Part shown: positions 7,132-14,853 of the stretch, in pieces
Numbering within the stretch: position 1 is the stretch's first letter
How the letters are laid out: each line of letters begins with the position of its first letter
NCBI GenBank assembly: GCA_016297535.1
Contig: JAEDGL010000023.1
Location: forward strand, 1-22,638
Origin: Clostridia bacterium
Lineage (GTDB): Bacteria > Bacillota > Clostridia > Christensenellales > Aristaeellaceae
Direction: 5' to 3'
Length of the DNA stretch: 22,638 nucleotides
Position numbers and translations under genes: made by a program
The notes under the pieces: generated by a model
What the model was told of the DNA's origin: nothing
What the model saw: only the letters and a program-made list of their open reading frames with translations
The model's database searches: none

Positions 7132-9291
7132 ATGAATATCTGCGAAATTTTGTGTCGTGAATTTCAGCTCAGGGTGCCCCAGTGTGAAAACGTGCTTCGC
7201 TTGATCGATGAAGGTAATACCATTCCCTTTATCGCACGCTACCGCAAGGAACAGACCGGCTCACTGGATGATCAGGTGCTGCGTGAAATCTACGAACGTC
7301 TGCAGTATCTGCGCAATCTGGAGAAACGGCGCGCCGAAATTGAAAACGCCCTTCGTGAGCAAAACAACCTGACACAGGAAATAATGCAAAAACTGGATGC
7401 GGCTGTTACCATGACGGAGCTGGAGGATATCTACCGTCCCTTCCGTCCCAAGCGCCGCACCCGGGCGACCATTGCAAAGGAAAAAGGGCTGGAACCTCTT
7501 GCCATGCTGTTGATGATGCAAAACCAGAAAACCGGCTCTGCGGAAGAAATGGCTACCCCATTTGTTAACCTTCAAATAGGAGTTGCCGATGTGCAGGAGG
7601 CTTTGCAGGGGGCAAGGGATATTTTGAGCGAGCAGATCAGCGACGACGCGGATGCGCGCAAAGCGCTACGTTCTCTGGTAATGCGCACCGGACTTCTGGA
7701 AAGCCGCAAATCCGCGGATGAAGACAGCGTGTACAGCATGTATTACGAGTTTTCGCAGGAGGTTCGCACCATTCCTGCGCACCGCGTGCTGGCCATCAAT
7801 CGCGGGGAGCGGGAGGAATTTTTGAAGGTAGATATCCATGTAAGCGACGATGCCTGTGTGGATGTGCTAAGAAAAGCGTTTGTGCGCGAAGGCAGCGTAA
7901 CCACCGATCAGGTGCGTCTGACCGTCGAAGACGCATGGGAACGCCTGCTCAAGCCCAGCATTGAACGCGAAATTCGCAATGATCTGACCGACCGCGCCAA
8001 CGCCAGCGCCATACAGGTGTTTGGGAAAAATCTGCACCAGCTGCTTATGGCGCCCCCCGTCAAGGGACGCGTAACGCTGGGCGTGGATCCGGGCTTTCGC
8101 ACCGGCTGCAAGCTGGCCGTGGTAGATGAAAACGGCAAGGTGCTTGCAACGGGCGTGGGACATTTTACGCTGCCCGGACAGGAAGCGGCCAAAGCACGGG
8201 CACGCAAAGACATCGTAGAGATGTGCCGGAAGCACGGTGTAACTGCCATTGCCATCGGAAACGGCACGGCTTCCCGCGAGGCCGAGCAGTTTATCGCCTC
8301 TCTGCTGCCCGAGCTGCCGCAGGGCACCGCCTACATGATTGTAAGCGAGGCCGGCGCCTCCGTGTATTCCGCAAGCAAGCTTGCAGCGCAGGAATTTCCC
8401 CAGTACGATGTTTCCCTTCGCAGCGCGGTGAGCATTGCAAGGCGCATGCAGGATCCTCTTGCCGAGCTGGTCAAGATTGATCCCAAGGCCATCGGCGTGG
8501 GTCAATATCAGCACGATTTAAAGGAAAAAGAGCTGGAAGAAGCGCTCGACGGCGTTGTGGAAGGATGCGTAAACAGCGTTGGCGTGGAAGTGAGCACCGC
8601 CTCCCCCTCCCTGCTTGCCCATGTGGCAGGTATCGGCCCTGCTCTGGCTAAGAATATCGTTGCCTATCGCGAAGAAAACGGCATTACCAGCCGCGCTCAG
8701 CTCAAAAAAGTACCCAAGCTGGGCCCAAAGGCCTTTGAGCAGTGCGCTGGGTTTTTGCGTGTGCGTGACAGTAAAAATGTACTGGACGCAACCGCTGTGC
8801 ATCCCGAAAGCTATGACACGGCCAAAGCCCTTCTGGAAACGCTCGGTTATCAGATTGACGACGTGAAAAATCAAAAGCTGACCGATCTTCAAAAGCGTGT
8901 GGAGCAGCGTGGCCTCAAGGCGCTTGCCAGGGATTTAAACGCGGGCGAGCCCACGCTTGCGGATATTATCCGGGAGCTGCAAAAGCCCGGCCGGGATCCT
9001 CGCGACGATCTGCCAAAGCCCATCCTGCGCACCGACGTTTTGGATATCAAGGATCTGACTCCGGGCATGGAGCTGATGGGAACGGTGCGCAACGTGATCG
9101 ATTTTGGGGCTTTTGTGGATATCGGCGTGCATCAGGACGGCCTTGTGCACATCAGCCGCATGAGCACGCGCTTTATCAGGCATCCCTCGGAGGTGCTTAA
9201 GGTGGGCGATGTTGTCAAGGTATGGGTGATTGATGTGGATGTCAAAAAGCAGCGCATCGGTCTGAGCATGCTGCCTCCCAAGGCCATCTAA
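7132..9291 (+). CDS. tex: Tex-family RNA-binding transcription accessory protein
   Basis: The protein is 719 residues, the normal Tex length. I chose ATG 7132 because GGAAG lies 7-11 bases ahead, and the 45 bases before it contain the promoter rather than coding sequence. Domains in order are an N-terminal helical region (IPFIARYRKEQTGSLDDQVLREI near residue 30, a Tex hallmark), a YqgF/RNase-H-like domain starting at VTLGVDPGFRTGCKLAVVD (about residue 315), helix-hairpin-helix motifs (LAHVAGIGPALAKNIVAYR, then VPKLGPKAFEQCAGFLR), and a C-terminal S1 domain (GMELMGTVRNVIDFGAFVDI). Tex binds nucleic acid and associates with transcription and ribosomal functions in the cytoplasm. It is transcribed alone. 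No convincing terminator follows before the next promoter at 9324. Confidence 0.95.
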   Translation: MNICEILCREFQLRVPQCENVLRLIDEGNTIPFIARYRKEQTGSLDDQVLREIYERLQYLRNLEKRRAEIENALREQNNLTQEIMQKLDAAVTMTELEDIYRPFRPKRRTRATIAKEKGLEPLAMLLMMQNQKTGSAEEMATPFVNLQIGVADVQEALQGARDILSEQISDDADARKALRSLVMRTGLLESRKSADEDSVYSMYYEFSQEVRTIPAHRVLAINRGEREEFLKVDIHVSDDACVDVLRKAFVREGSVTTDQVRLTVEDAWERLLKPSIEREIRNDLTDRANASAIQVFGKNLHQLLMAPPVKGRVTLGVDPGFRTGCKLAVVDENGKVLATGVGHFTLPGQEAAKARARKDIVEMCRKHGVTAIAIGNGTASREAEQFIASLLPELPQGTAYMIVSEAGASVYSASKLAAQEFPQYDVSLRSAVSIARRMQDPLAELVKIDPKAIGVGQYQHDLKEKELEEALDGVVEGCVNSVGVEVSTASPSLLAHVAGIGPALAKNIVAYREENGITSRAQLKKVPKLGPKAFEQCAGFLRVRDSKNVLDATAVHPESYDTAKALLETLGYQIDDVKNQKLTDLQKRVEQRGLKALARDLNAGEPTLADIIRELQKPGRDPRDDLPKPILRTDVLDIKDLTPGMELMGTVRNVIDFGAFVDIGVHQDGLVHISRMSTRFIRHPSEVLKVGDVVKVWVIDVDVKKQRIGLSMLPPKAI

Positions 9292-9323
9292 TGTTTTTCG
9301 ATTGGATTTTTGCGATCTGGCTA

Positions 9324-9351
9324 TTGACAGTTTTCAAAACTGTTGTACAAT
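9324..9351 (+). promoter_or_regulatory. Promoter of the lysine-riboswitch transporter operon
   Basis: TTGACA (9324-9329) and TACAAT (9346-9351) are 16 bases apart. The predicted transcription start near 9358 coincides with the start of the riboswitch P1 helix, which supports both calls. Confidence 0.8.
9327..9343. promoter_or_regulatory. Perfect dyad inside the promoter spacer
   Basis: ACAGTTTT and AAAACTGT surround a single C. The dyad fills the space between the -35 and -10 boxes. A repressor bound here would block the promoter, so an operator is possible; it could also be the end hairpin of tex without a T-run. Confidence 0.35.
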
Positions 9352-9356
9352 GTTTT

Positions 9357-9526
9357 CGAAATAGAGGCGCGGCTGACAAAAGTAGCCTGCGGTAGTTCAT
9401 CACCGGGCGATGACCGCATGTGAAAGGGAAAGCCGCCGAAACGACGGGCCGGGTGATACGGTCAGGAGTTGGTTGCAGAAAGAAGATTCCTGCAACTGTC
9501 ACAGCATTGCTGTGGAGCGCTATTCG
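9357..9526 (+). ncRNA. Lysine riboswitch (L-box)
   Basis: The element starts with AATAGAGGCGCG and continues with the conserved core pieces GCCGCCGAAACG, GGGTGATACGGTCAGGAGTTGG and CAACTGTCACAGC, and closes with GGAGCGCTATTCG, which pairs with the 5' end to form P1. Size (about 170 bases), order of conserved pieces and the closing helix match the L-box family. It is followed by an intrinsic terminator and an amino acid importer. Known L-boxes end transcription when lysine is bound, so importer expression should rise when lysine is scarce. Confidence 0.88.
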
Positions 9527-9545
9527 TTTTTATTGTTCATCAATA

Positions 9546-9585
9546 GAAGCAGCGATGGCGCTATGCCGTCGCTGCTTTTCTGTTT
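9546..9585 (+). terminator. Riboswitch-controlled terminator
   Basis: AGCAGCGA-t-GGC pairs with GCC-g-TCGCTGCT around the loop GCTAT, and is followed by the T-rich TTTCTGTTT. The segment GGCGCTAT within it resembles the 3' strand of the riboswitch P1 helix (AGCGCTATT), consistent with alternative pairing between P1, antiterminator and terminator. Confidence 0.8.
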
Positions 9586-9622
9586 CCCGACTTTACTACA
9601 AATGCATTGGGAGGAAAACATC

Positions 9623-10429
9623 ATGAAGAGAATGCTTGCTCTGATCCTTGCCGTACTGATGGTAGCCTGCTGTGCCTGCGCCTCTGCGGAAGGCACTTTC
9701 CGCGTTGGCCTGGAATGCAACTACGCGCCCTTTAACTGGACGCAGGCAGAAGAAAACGACTACTGCGTGCCCATTGAGGGCGGCGGCGGATTTGCCGACG
9801 GCTACGATGTGCAGATTGCCCGCGAAATCGCCAAGGGACTTGGCAAAGAGCTGGTGATTGTAAAAACCGAATGGGACGGTCTGCCCATGGGTGTAATCAG
9901 CGGTGCCTTCGACGCAATCATCGCCGGCATGAGCCCCACTGCCGAGCGCAAGGCAACCCTTGATTTTTCCGATGCGTACTATACCAGCCAGCTGGTTGTG
10001 GTTGTCAAAAAGGACAGCTCGTTTGCTCAGGCCAAGTCCTTGGCCGATCTGAAGGGCGCTTCCATCACCGGCCAGCTCAACACCTTCCACTACACCGTTA
10101 TTGACCAGATTGAGGGCGTCAACAAGGCCATGGCCATGGAAACCTTTCCCGCAATGATCGTTGCCCTGCGCAGCGGAGCGATTGACGGCTACATTGCCGA
10201 GGAACCCGGCGCCGTGGCGGATACCACCGCCAACCCCGACCTGACCTATGTCAAGTTTGAGGACGGCATGGGCTTTGTAGCCTCCGAGGAGGATACATCC
10301 ATCGCCGTTGGTCTGGCCAAGGGCAGCGAGCTGCTGGAGCCCATCAACGCTATTCTTGCGCAAATCGATGAAGCCTCCCGCCTGCAGATGATGCTGGACG
10401 CTACCGGACGTCAGCCTCTGAACCAGTAA
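9623..10429 (+). CDS. Amino acid ABC transporter substrate-binding protein (predicted lysine)
   Basis: The protein is 268 residues and begins at ATG 9623, behind GGGAGG (9609-9614). The N-terminus has two basic residues, a hydrophobic core and then VACCACASAEG, an export signal; cleavage may be at ASA or, less surely, at a Cys as a lipoprotein. The mature part has the features of the polar amino acid (HisJ/ArtJ-type) family: GYDVQIAREIAKGL, then AGMSPTAERKATLDFSDAYY, which forms part of the ligand pocket. Lysine is predicted from the upstream L-box, not from the pocket itself. It acts outside the membrane and delivers substrate to the permease encoded 77 bases downstream; the hairpin in the gap may raise its level above that of the membrane parts. 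Confidence 0.9.
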   Translation: MKRMLALILAVLMVACCACASAEGTFRVGLECNYAPFNWTQAEENDYCVPIEGGGGFADGYDVQIAREIAKGLGKELVIVKTEWDGLPMGVISGAFDAIIAGMSPTAERKATLDFSDAYYTSQLVVVVKKDSSFAQAKSLADLKGASITGQLNTFHYTVIDQIEGVNKAMAMETFPAMIVALRSGAIDGYIAEEPGAVADTTANPDLTYVKFEDGMGFVASEEDTSIAVGLAKGSELLEPINAILAQIDEASRLQMMLDATGRQPLNQ

Positions 10430-10442
10430 GGAATTCGTTTTT

Positions 10443-10474
10443 CAACGCGCCGCCTGAAAACGGCGCGTTGCTTT
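10443..10474 (+). terminator. Intercistronic hairpin (partial terminator or mRNA stabiliser)
   Basis: CAACGCGCCG and CGGCGCGTTG are perfectly complementary around an 8-base loop and followed by only CTTTT. The T-run is short, so read-through is likely. In binding-protein transporter operons such a hairpin often protects or terminates the message just after the binding protein. Confidence 0.65.
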
Positions 10475-10506
10475 TGCCGGTTGATTTTTTCAAAGGAGCT
10501 GCTTCC

Positions 10507-11298
10507 ATGTCCAATCTTCCGTCCACGTTTTTTGGCTGGGTTGGTTTTATTCTGCAAAAGTACGGTACGCTTTTTCTCAGTGGCGTTGGCGTAACCCTGA
10601 TCGTAGCCATCACTGGCACGGTGCTGGGCTTTGTGCTGGGGTTGCTGGTGGCCATTCTGCGCACCATTCCCATACCGCAACGCGCCAAATGGTATCAGCG
10701 CATCCCCATCAAAGTGCTGTATGCTGTTCTTGGCGTTTACATCGAGGTTTTCCGCGGCACGCCCATGATTGTACAGGCCATGGTAATCTACTACGGCGGT
10801 ATGCAGATGGGTATGCGCCTGCCTGTACTGACCGCTGCCATTTTGGTGGTTTCCATCAACACCGGCGCGTACATGGCCGAAATCATCCGCGGCGGTATTA
10901 TCAGCGTGGACAAGGGCCAAAAAGAAGCGGCGCACGCCCTGGGCATGACGCACTGGCAGAGCATGGTCTATGTGGTGCTTCCTCAGGCGGTGCGCAATAT
11001 CATGCCCTCCATTGGCAACGAGTTTGTAGTTAATATCAAGGACTCCAGCGTACTGAACGTTATTTCCGTAAACGAGCTGTTCTTTATGAGCAAATCGGCG
11101 GCGGGTACGTATCTGCGTTATTTTGAAGTTTTTTTCATTACCGCCTGCATCTATCTCATCCTAACCTTTACCGTTACACGGCTGCTTCGCGTTTTGGAGC
11201 GCAAAATGGACGGCAAAACCAACTATGTAATCTATGGCTCCCAGAGCGATTCCAAAGCAAGCATCGTCATACAGAAAGAAGGCGTTCCCAATGACTGA
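10507..11298 (+). CDS. Amino acid ABC transporter permease (HisM family)
   Basis: The protein is 263 residues. AAGGAG (10493-10498) lies 8 bases before the ATG at 10507; an upstream in-frame start at 10468 lies inside the intercistronic hairpin. Several hydrophobic segments are visible, including LFLSGVGVTLIVAITGTVLG near the N-terminus, and the EAA loop EAAHALGMTHWQSMVYVVLP that docks on the ATPase. The segment IEVFRGTPMIVQAMVIYYGG is typical of this permease family. A single permease gene implies a homodimer in the membrane. Its last 8 bases overlap the start of the ATPase gene, so translation is coupled. The last 25 or so residues are a polar tail. Confidence 0.92.
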   Translation: MSNLPSTFFGWVGFILQKYGTLFLSGVGVTLIVAITGTVLGFVLGLLVAILRTIPIPQRAKWYQRIPIKVLYAVLGVYIEVFRGTPMIVQAMVIYYGGMQMGMRLPVLTAAILVVSINTGAYMAEIIRGGIISVDKGQKEAAHALGMTHWQSMVYVVLPQAVRNIMPSIGNEFVVNIKDSSVLNVISVNELFFMSKSAAGTYLRYFEVFFITACIYLILTFTVTRLLRVLERKMDGKTNYVIYGSQSDSKASIVIQKEGVPND

Positions 11299-12034
11299 TC
11301 TCTCCCCCATTCTCAGCATTGAGCACCTGAAAAAGCATTTTGGCGATCACATCGTTTTGCGTGATATCTCCTTCGACGTTCATCAGGGCGATGTCGTCAG
11401 TATCATCGGGCCAAGCGGCAGCGGCAAAAGCACGCTTTTGCGCTGTATCAATTTTCTGGAGCAGCCTACTGATGGCGTAATTCGTTTCCATGGCAAAAAC
11501 GCTCAAACCGAATGGAACAGCGCCCAGTATCATGCCAGAGTTGGCATGGTTTTTCAAAGCTTTAACCTGTTTGCCAATATGAGTGTCCTTGAAAACTGCG
11601 TCTCCGGCCAGATGAAGGTGCTCAGGCGAAGCCGCAAAGAAGCTGAGGAGAAGGCGCTACTTTATCTGGAAAAAGTTGGCATGTCTCCATACCGAAACGC
11701 CCGCCCCGCCCAGCTGTCTGGCGGCCAGAAGCAGCGCGTGGCCATTGCACGCGCACTGGCCATGGACCCGGAGGTGCTGCTGTTTGACGAGCCCACCAGC
11801 GCGCTCGACCCGGAAATGGTGGGCGAAGTGCTCGGGGTAATGCGTGAGCTTGCCGCCAGCGGTTTAACCATGCTGGTGGTTACGCATGAAATGTCCTTTG
11901 CCCGCGATGTCAGCAAACGCGTCATTTTTATGGATGACGGCCTCATCGCCGAGGACGGAGATCCGCAGCAGTTGTTTACCCATCCCCGGCAGGTACGCAC
12001 GCGCGAATTTCTCAGCCGTATTCTTGAAAAATAG
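11291..12034 (+). CDS. Amino acid ABC transporter ATP-binding protein (HisP/GlnQ type)
   Basis: The protein is 247 residues. ATG 11291 overlaps the permease stop by 8 bases and has AAGAAGG upstream. All nucleotide-binding motifs are present: Walker A GPSGSGKST, Q-loop VFQSFNLF, signature LSGGQKQR, Walker B VLLFDEPTSALD and the switch His in VVTHEM. Its length and the FNLFANMSVLENC segment fit the polar amino acid uptake ATPase group. It powers import through the permease from the cytoplasmic face. It is the last gene of the operon and is followed 3 bases later by a strong terminator. Confidence 0.95.
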   Translation: MTDLSPILSIEHLKKHFGDHIVLRDISFDVHQGDVVSIIGPSGSGKSTLLRCINFLEQPTDGVIRFHGKNAQTEWNSAQYHARVGMVFQSFNLFANMSVLENCVSGQMKVLRRSRKEAEEKALLYLEKVGMSPYRNARPAQLSGGQKQRVAIARALAMDPEVLLFDEPTSALDPEMVGEVLGVMRELAASGLTMLVVTHEMSFARDVSKRVIFMDDGLIAEDGDPQQLFTHPRQVRTREFLSRILEK

Positions 12035-12036
12035 CC

Positions 12037-12072
12037 AAAAGCCCGGCAGGCTTCAACGCCCGCCGGGCTTTT
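12037..12072. terminator. Bidirectional terminator between the ABC operon and the TraX-family gene
   Basis: AAAAGCCCGGC (12037-12047) pairs perfectly with GCCGGGCTTTT (12062-12072). A and T tracts flank both arms, and the two convergent genes end at 12034 and 12075. Confidence 0.9.
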
Positions 12073-12074
12073 GA

Positions 12075-12869
12075 TTATAATGTGTTAGCCAGCATGGCAA
12101 ACGATGTTCCGTTTATCATCTGCAGCAGAATCAGCAAAATCAGATGCATGGGATACAGCCCGTATCCCAGCCATTTGGGCAGGCGGACATTCGTATGGGT
12201 TGGAAATAGAATCAGTGGCAGCGAAAGCCAAACCATGCCCTGCAAACGGAAAAAAGCGGAGAGCACGGTTCCCAGCCCCCCCAGGGCGGCGAAGGGCAGA
12301 TTCCATCCAAACAGACTGTTAACCGAGATGCTTGTACTGCCCCAGAACAGAGCGTATGCAACGAAAGCGGCGAAAAGCCCCTGCTTGCTCTCCCTGGCCA
12401 GGTACAGGATCAGGATAAACGTAACGCCCTTCCAACCGTAATCCACCTTCAAATAGCCCAGTACCAGATAGCACAGCGCCGGCAGCCAGAGCTGACTGCC
12501 CATCCAGCGGGCACGAATGCCCTGAATGGCAATCAGAGCAATCAGCAGCGTAAACAGGATATTCAAATCCGTCCAGGTATGACGAAGCGCCATCATGTAC
12601 AGCGGCTGTGAAACCACTGCAAGCGCCAGCAGACGCAGGCCATAGCGCAGGGGCGAACGGGTTTTCACACTGCCTACCACAAGGCACCATGCATACAGCG
12701 GAAAAGCCATTCTGCCAATGATGCGCAATTCCGGAATATCCCTCCAAATGGACGCACCCAGGTGATCCACCAGCATCAGAACCAACGCAAGAACCTTCAA
12801 AAAGGAGGTATCCATGTTTCCTGCAATCCGTTCCGTTGGATTAACGCACATTCGTTTTCTCTCAGTCAA
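12075..12869 (-). CDS. TraX-family integral membrane protein
   Basis: The frame gives 264 residues from TTG 12869. GAGGG lies 12-8 bases ahead of that TTG and the promoter at 12900-12928 gives a leader of about 24 bases. The alternative ATG 12815, where the TraX-like sequence begins (FLKVLALVLMLVDHLGASIW), has AGGA only 3 bases away, which is too close, so the upstream start is preferred but not certain. The protein is nearly all hydrophobic, with about seven or eight membrane segments, the MLVDH motif in the first, and GYGLYPMHLILLILLQ near the end, as in TraX. Plasmid TraX acetylates F pilin; chromosomal Firmicute relatives are acyltransferase-like with unknown targets. No conjugation genes are near it. 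Confidence 0.8.
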   Translation of the reverse strand: MTERKRMCVNPTERIAGNMDTSFLKVLALVLMLVDHLGASIWRDIPELRIIGRMAFPLYAWCLVVGSVKTRSPLRYGLRLLALAVVSQPLYMMALRHTWTDLNILFTLLIALIAIQGIRARWMGSQLWLPALCYLVLGYLKVDYGWKGVTFILILYLARESKQGLFAAFVAYALFWGSTSISVNSLFGWNLPFAALGGLGTVLSAFFRLQGMVWLSLPLILFPTHTNVRLPKWLGYGLYPMHLILLILLQMINGTSFAMLANTL

Positions 12870-12899
12870 GCTGCCACCCTCTTTATCTTTTGCGGAAAC

Positions 12900-12928
12900 A
12901 TCATATCATGGTTTTGTCCCCGTGTCAC
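12900..12928 (-). promoter_or_regulatory. Promoter of the TraX-family gene
   Basis: On the minus strand GTGACA (12928-12923), a 17-base spacer and TATGAT (12905-12900) form a good sigma-A-like promoter with transcription expected from about 12893. I could not find an equally good promoter for nagA on the other strand in 12930-13096. Confidence 0.6.
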
Positions 12929-13096
12929 GTGCGATCAGGCGATTTTTGCAAAAACGGATTAAATTGCGTTTTGAAAAGGAAACCCCGCTCTTAACAGAGA
13001 ATAATATATTTATATGGTTTTCCCGAATCCGTTAACCCGATCACTCATAGCAAAACGACTGCATTACGGCAGTTGGCTGAAAGGAAGAAGACACAT

Positions 13097-14212
13097 ATGC
13101 TTATCAGGAATGCAAAGGCTTTCATGGACGGTACCTTTCATGAGAATACGGATCTGTTGATCAGGAATGGTAAAATAGCCGAAATCGGAAATAACCTGAG
13201 CGCCGCCGGGGAAGAAACCCTCGACCTGCATGGCGATGTTCTGCTGCCCGGCTTTGTGGACGTTCATATTCACGCCTTTATGGGCAAGGATACCATGAAC
13301 GGCGAGGAAGCCGTGCGTCACATGAGCCGCGAGCTGAAAAAGTTTGGCGTGGCCGCCTTCCTGCCAACGACCATGAGCGCCAGCCCGGAGGACACCTGCA
13401 AGGCGCTTGATGGAATCAAGGCCGTAATGGACGCGCCTGAGGCTGATGGCGCGGTTGTGCTTGGAGCGCATATGGAAGCCCCTTTCCTGAACGAGAGCAA
13501 AGCAGGCGCCCAGCCCAAGCAATTCTTTGTACTGCCTGACGAGGAAAACTGGCAGCGCTACACCGGCGGGAACGAGTCCATTGTGCGCCTTATCACAATG
13601 GCCCCCGAAAAAGAAGGCGCGCTTGATTTTATCACCCGTCTCACAAAGGCTGGCATTACCGTAAGCATCGGTCATACCGGAGCGGACGCCGAAACCGTGC
13701 ATGCCGCGGCGGATCATGGTGCCAACCATATCACCCATACCTTTAATGCCCAGACGCCCCTCAACCACCGTGCACCCGGTGTGCCCGGCGCAGCGCTTGT
13801 GGATGATCGTATCGCCTGCGAATTTATCAGCGACGGCATCCATCTGCATCCGGATATCTGCCGTTTGATTATGCGCTGCAAGGGCAAGGAGAAAGCCGTC
13901 GCCATTACAGACGCGATGGAAGCCGCTGGTATGCCCGATGGCAAGTACCAGCTTGGCGGGCAGGATGTATTTGTCAAAGAAGGCGCCGCCCGTCTGGAGG
14001 ATGGCACGCTGGCTGGCAGCACGCTTACCATGATCCGCGCGTTCCAGAACCTGATGAGCTTTGGTGCCACCCCCGAGGAAGCCGCTACTATGACCACCTC
14101 TACACCTGCCAAATCCATTGGCAATCAGGAATACGGAGTCATCAGGATTGGCTCTCCCGCTGTGTTTGCCCGTTTCACCAGCGACTACCAGTTTGTTGGC
14201 ACAATCGGATAA
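13097..14212 (+). CDS. nagA: N-acetylglucosamine-6-phosphate deacetylase
   Basis: The protein is 371 residues. ATG 13097 follows AAGGAAG; an in-frame TTG at 13073 is less likely. The enzyme removes the acetyl group from GlcNAc-6-P to give glucosamine-6-P in the cytoplasm, feeding amino-sugar breakdown or wall recycling. Amidohydrolase motifs appear in order: VDVHIHAF (HxH), GAHMEAPF (metal-binding Glu, usually HLEGPF), SIGHTGA, THTFNAQTPLNHRAPGVPGAAL (a NagA hallmark), CEFISDGIHLHPD and ITDAMEAAGMPDG with the catalytic Asp. Two small departures from the common pattern are HMEAPF and THTFNAQTP (commonly THLFNAM). No nagB or sugar transporter is adjacent, so it is transcribed alone. Confidence 0.92.
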   Translation: MLIRNAKAFMDGTFHENTDLLIRNGKIAEIGNNLSAAGEETLDLHGDVLLPGFVDVHIHAFMGKDTMNGEEAVRHMSRELKKFGVAAFLPTTMSASPEDTCKALDGIKAVMDAPEADGAVVLGAHMEAPFLNESKAGAQPKQFFVLPDEENWQRYTGGNESIVRLITMAPEKEGALDFITRLTKAGITVSIGHTGADAETVHAAADHGANHITHTFNAQTPLNHRAPGVPGAALVDDRIACEFISDGIHLHPDICRLIMRCKGKEKAVAITDAMEAAGMPDGKYQLGGQDVFVKEGAARLEDGTLAGSTLTMIRAFQNLMSFGATPEEAATMTTSTPAKSIGNQEYGVIRIGSPAVFARFTSDYQFVGTIG

Positions 14213-14220
14213 AATGCTTT

Positions 14221-14261
14221 CTCAAAGGGAGGGATAACACACGGTCATTCCTCCTTTTGAG
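14221..14261. repeat. Long inverted repeat after nagA
   Basis: CTCAAAGGGAGG and CCTCCTTTTGAG are complementary with one G-T pairing and surround a 17-base loop. It starts 8 bases after the nagA stop and directly precedes the real terminator. With no T-run after it, an mRNA 3' end hairpin is the simplest reading. Confidence 0.55.
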
Positions 14262-14265
14262 CGCA

Positions 14266-14303
14266 AAAAAGGCCATGTTTTCGAAAGAAGACATGGCCTT
14301 TTT
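14266..14303. terminator. Bidirectional terminator between nagA and the motor-like operon
   Basis: AAAAAGGCCATGT (14266-14278) pairs perfectly with ACATGGCCTTTTT (14291-14303). It can end nagA transcripts from the left and the minus-strand operon (last stop at 14340) from the right. Confidence 0.9.
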
Positions 14304-14339
14304 GAACAGTCTGAACGTCCCCGCGAGGCAGAACGTTGT

Positions 14340-14846
14340 TTATGATTGACCCAAAACGGCTTTAACATTGCCGGAAACGCCCCATAAATAGTAGGTCACA
14401 ATCATTTCTCGAACGGGATGCGCATCTTTGGTGGTAAGAATTGTCACCTTTAAATCGCCCTCGCTTTTTAGATCAAGCGATTTTACATGCAAGTCCGCCA
14501 GTTGCAGTATATCTTCCGACTGGGGTACAACCTGCGCTTCAAGCATATCAATGGGTACAAGGCAGTTGTTGCGAATACGCAGCGTATAGGTGATATAGAC
14601 ATATTCCGATTCGTCTTTCCACTGGTGCGGCTTCTGGTAAAGCGTACCATAAAATGTCTCCTGATCTATGGAGGTTTTCAGCGTTTTGAAAGCTGCCGTA
14701 TCATTTGCGGCGGAGACGCCCTGCGCCTGAATATCAACGACCTCCACCCGGGCGGTTAGGAAAAGGTATCCAACCAGCACAAGCATGACCAGCAGCAACG
14801 AAAACGTAGCAATTGCCGCAAATCTCAGACCTCTCACCCCTATCAC
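14340..14846 (-). CDS. Small single-pass membrane protein of the motor-like operon
   Basis: The frame gives 168 residues from GTG 14846; a second GTG at 14837 is possible, and neither has an ideally spaced binding site (AGAAGG is very near the first). A short basic stretch is followed by one strong membrane segment (IATFSLLLVMLVLVGYLFL, about residues 11-30), after which the rest is soluble and probably outside the cell. That outer part looks beta-rich (YVYITYTLRIRNNCLVPIDMLEA), like an immunoglobulin-like or DUF-type small domain with a likely exposed loop, and has one Cys. I do not recognise the family. It starts 7 bases after the stop of the MotB/ZorB-like gene and is the last gene of the operon, which suggests it is an accessory of the membrane complex. 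Confidence 0.65.
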   Translation of the reverse strand: MIGVRGLRFAAIATFSLLLVMLVLVGYLFLTARVEVVDIQAQGVSAANDTAAFKTLKTSIDQETFYGTLYQKPHQWKDESEYVYITYTLRIRNNCLVPIDMLEAQVVPQSEDILQLADLHVKSLDLKSEGDLKVTILTTKDAHPVREMIVTYYLWGVSGNVKAVLGQS

Positions 14847-14853
14847 CGCCTTC

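Noticed and set aside
12075..12869. TraX as evidence of a conjugative element
   Set aside because: No other transfer gene is nearby and TraX-family proteins are common on clostridial chromosomes.
12814..13035. Plus-strand 73-codon frame with an excellent AAGGAGG ahead of its ATG
   Set aside because: The GGAGG is the reverse complement of codons for the start of the TraX-family protein, the frame runs through its promoter, and the product resembles nothing. It is noted only because the start signal is so good.
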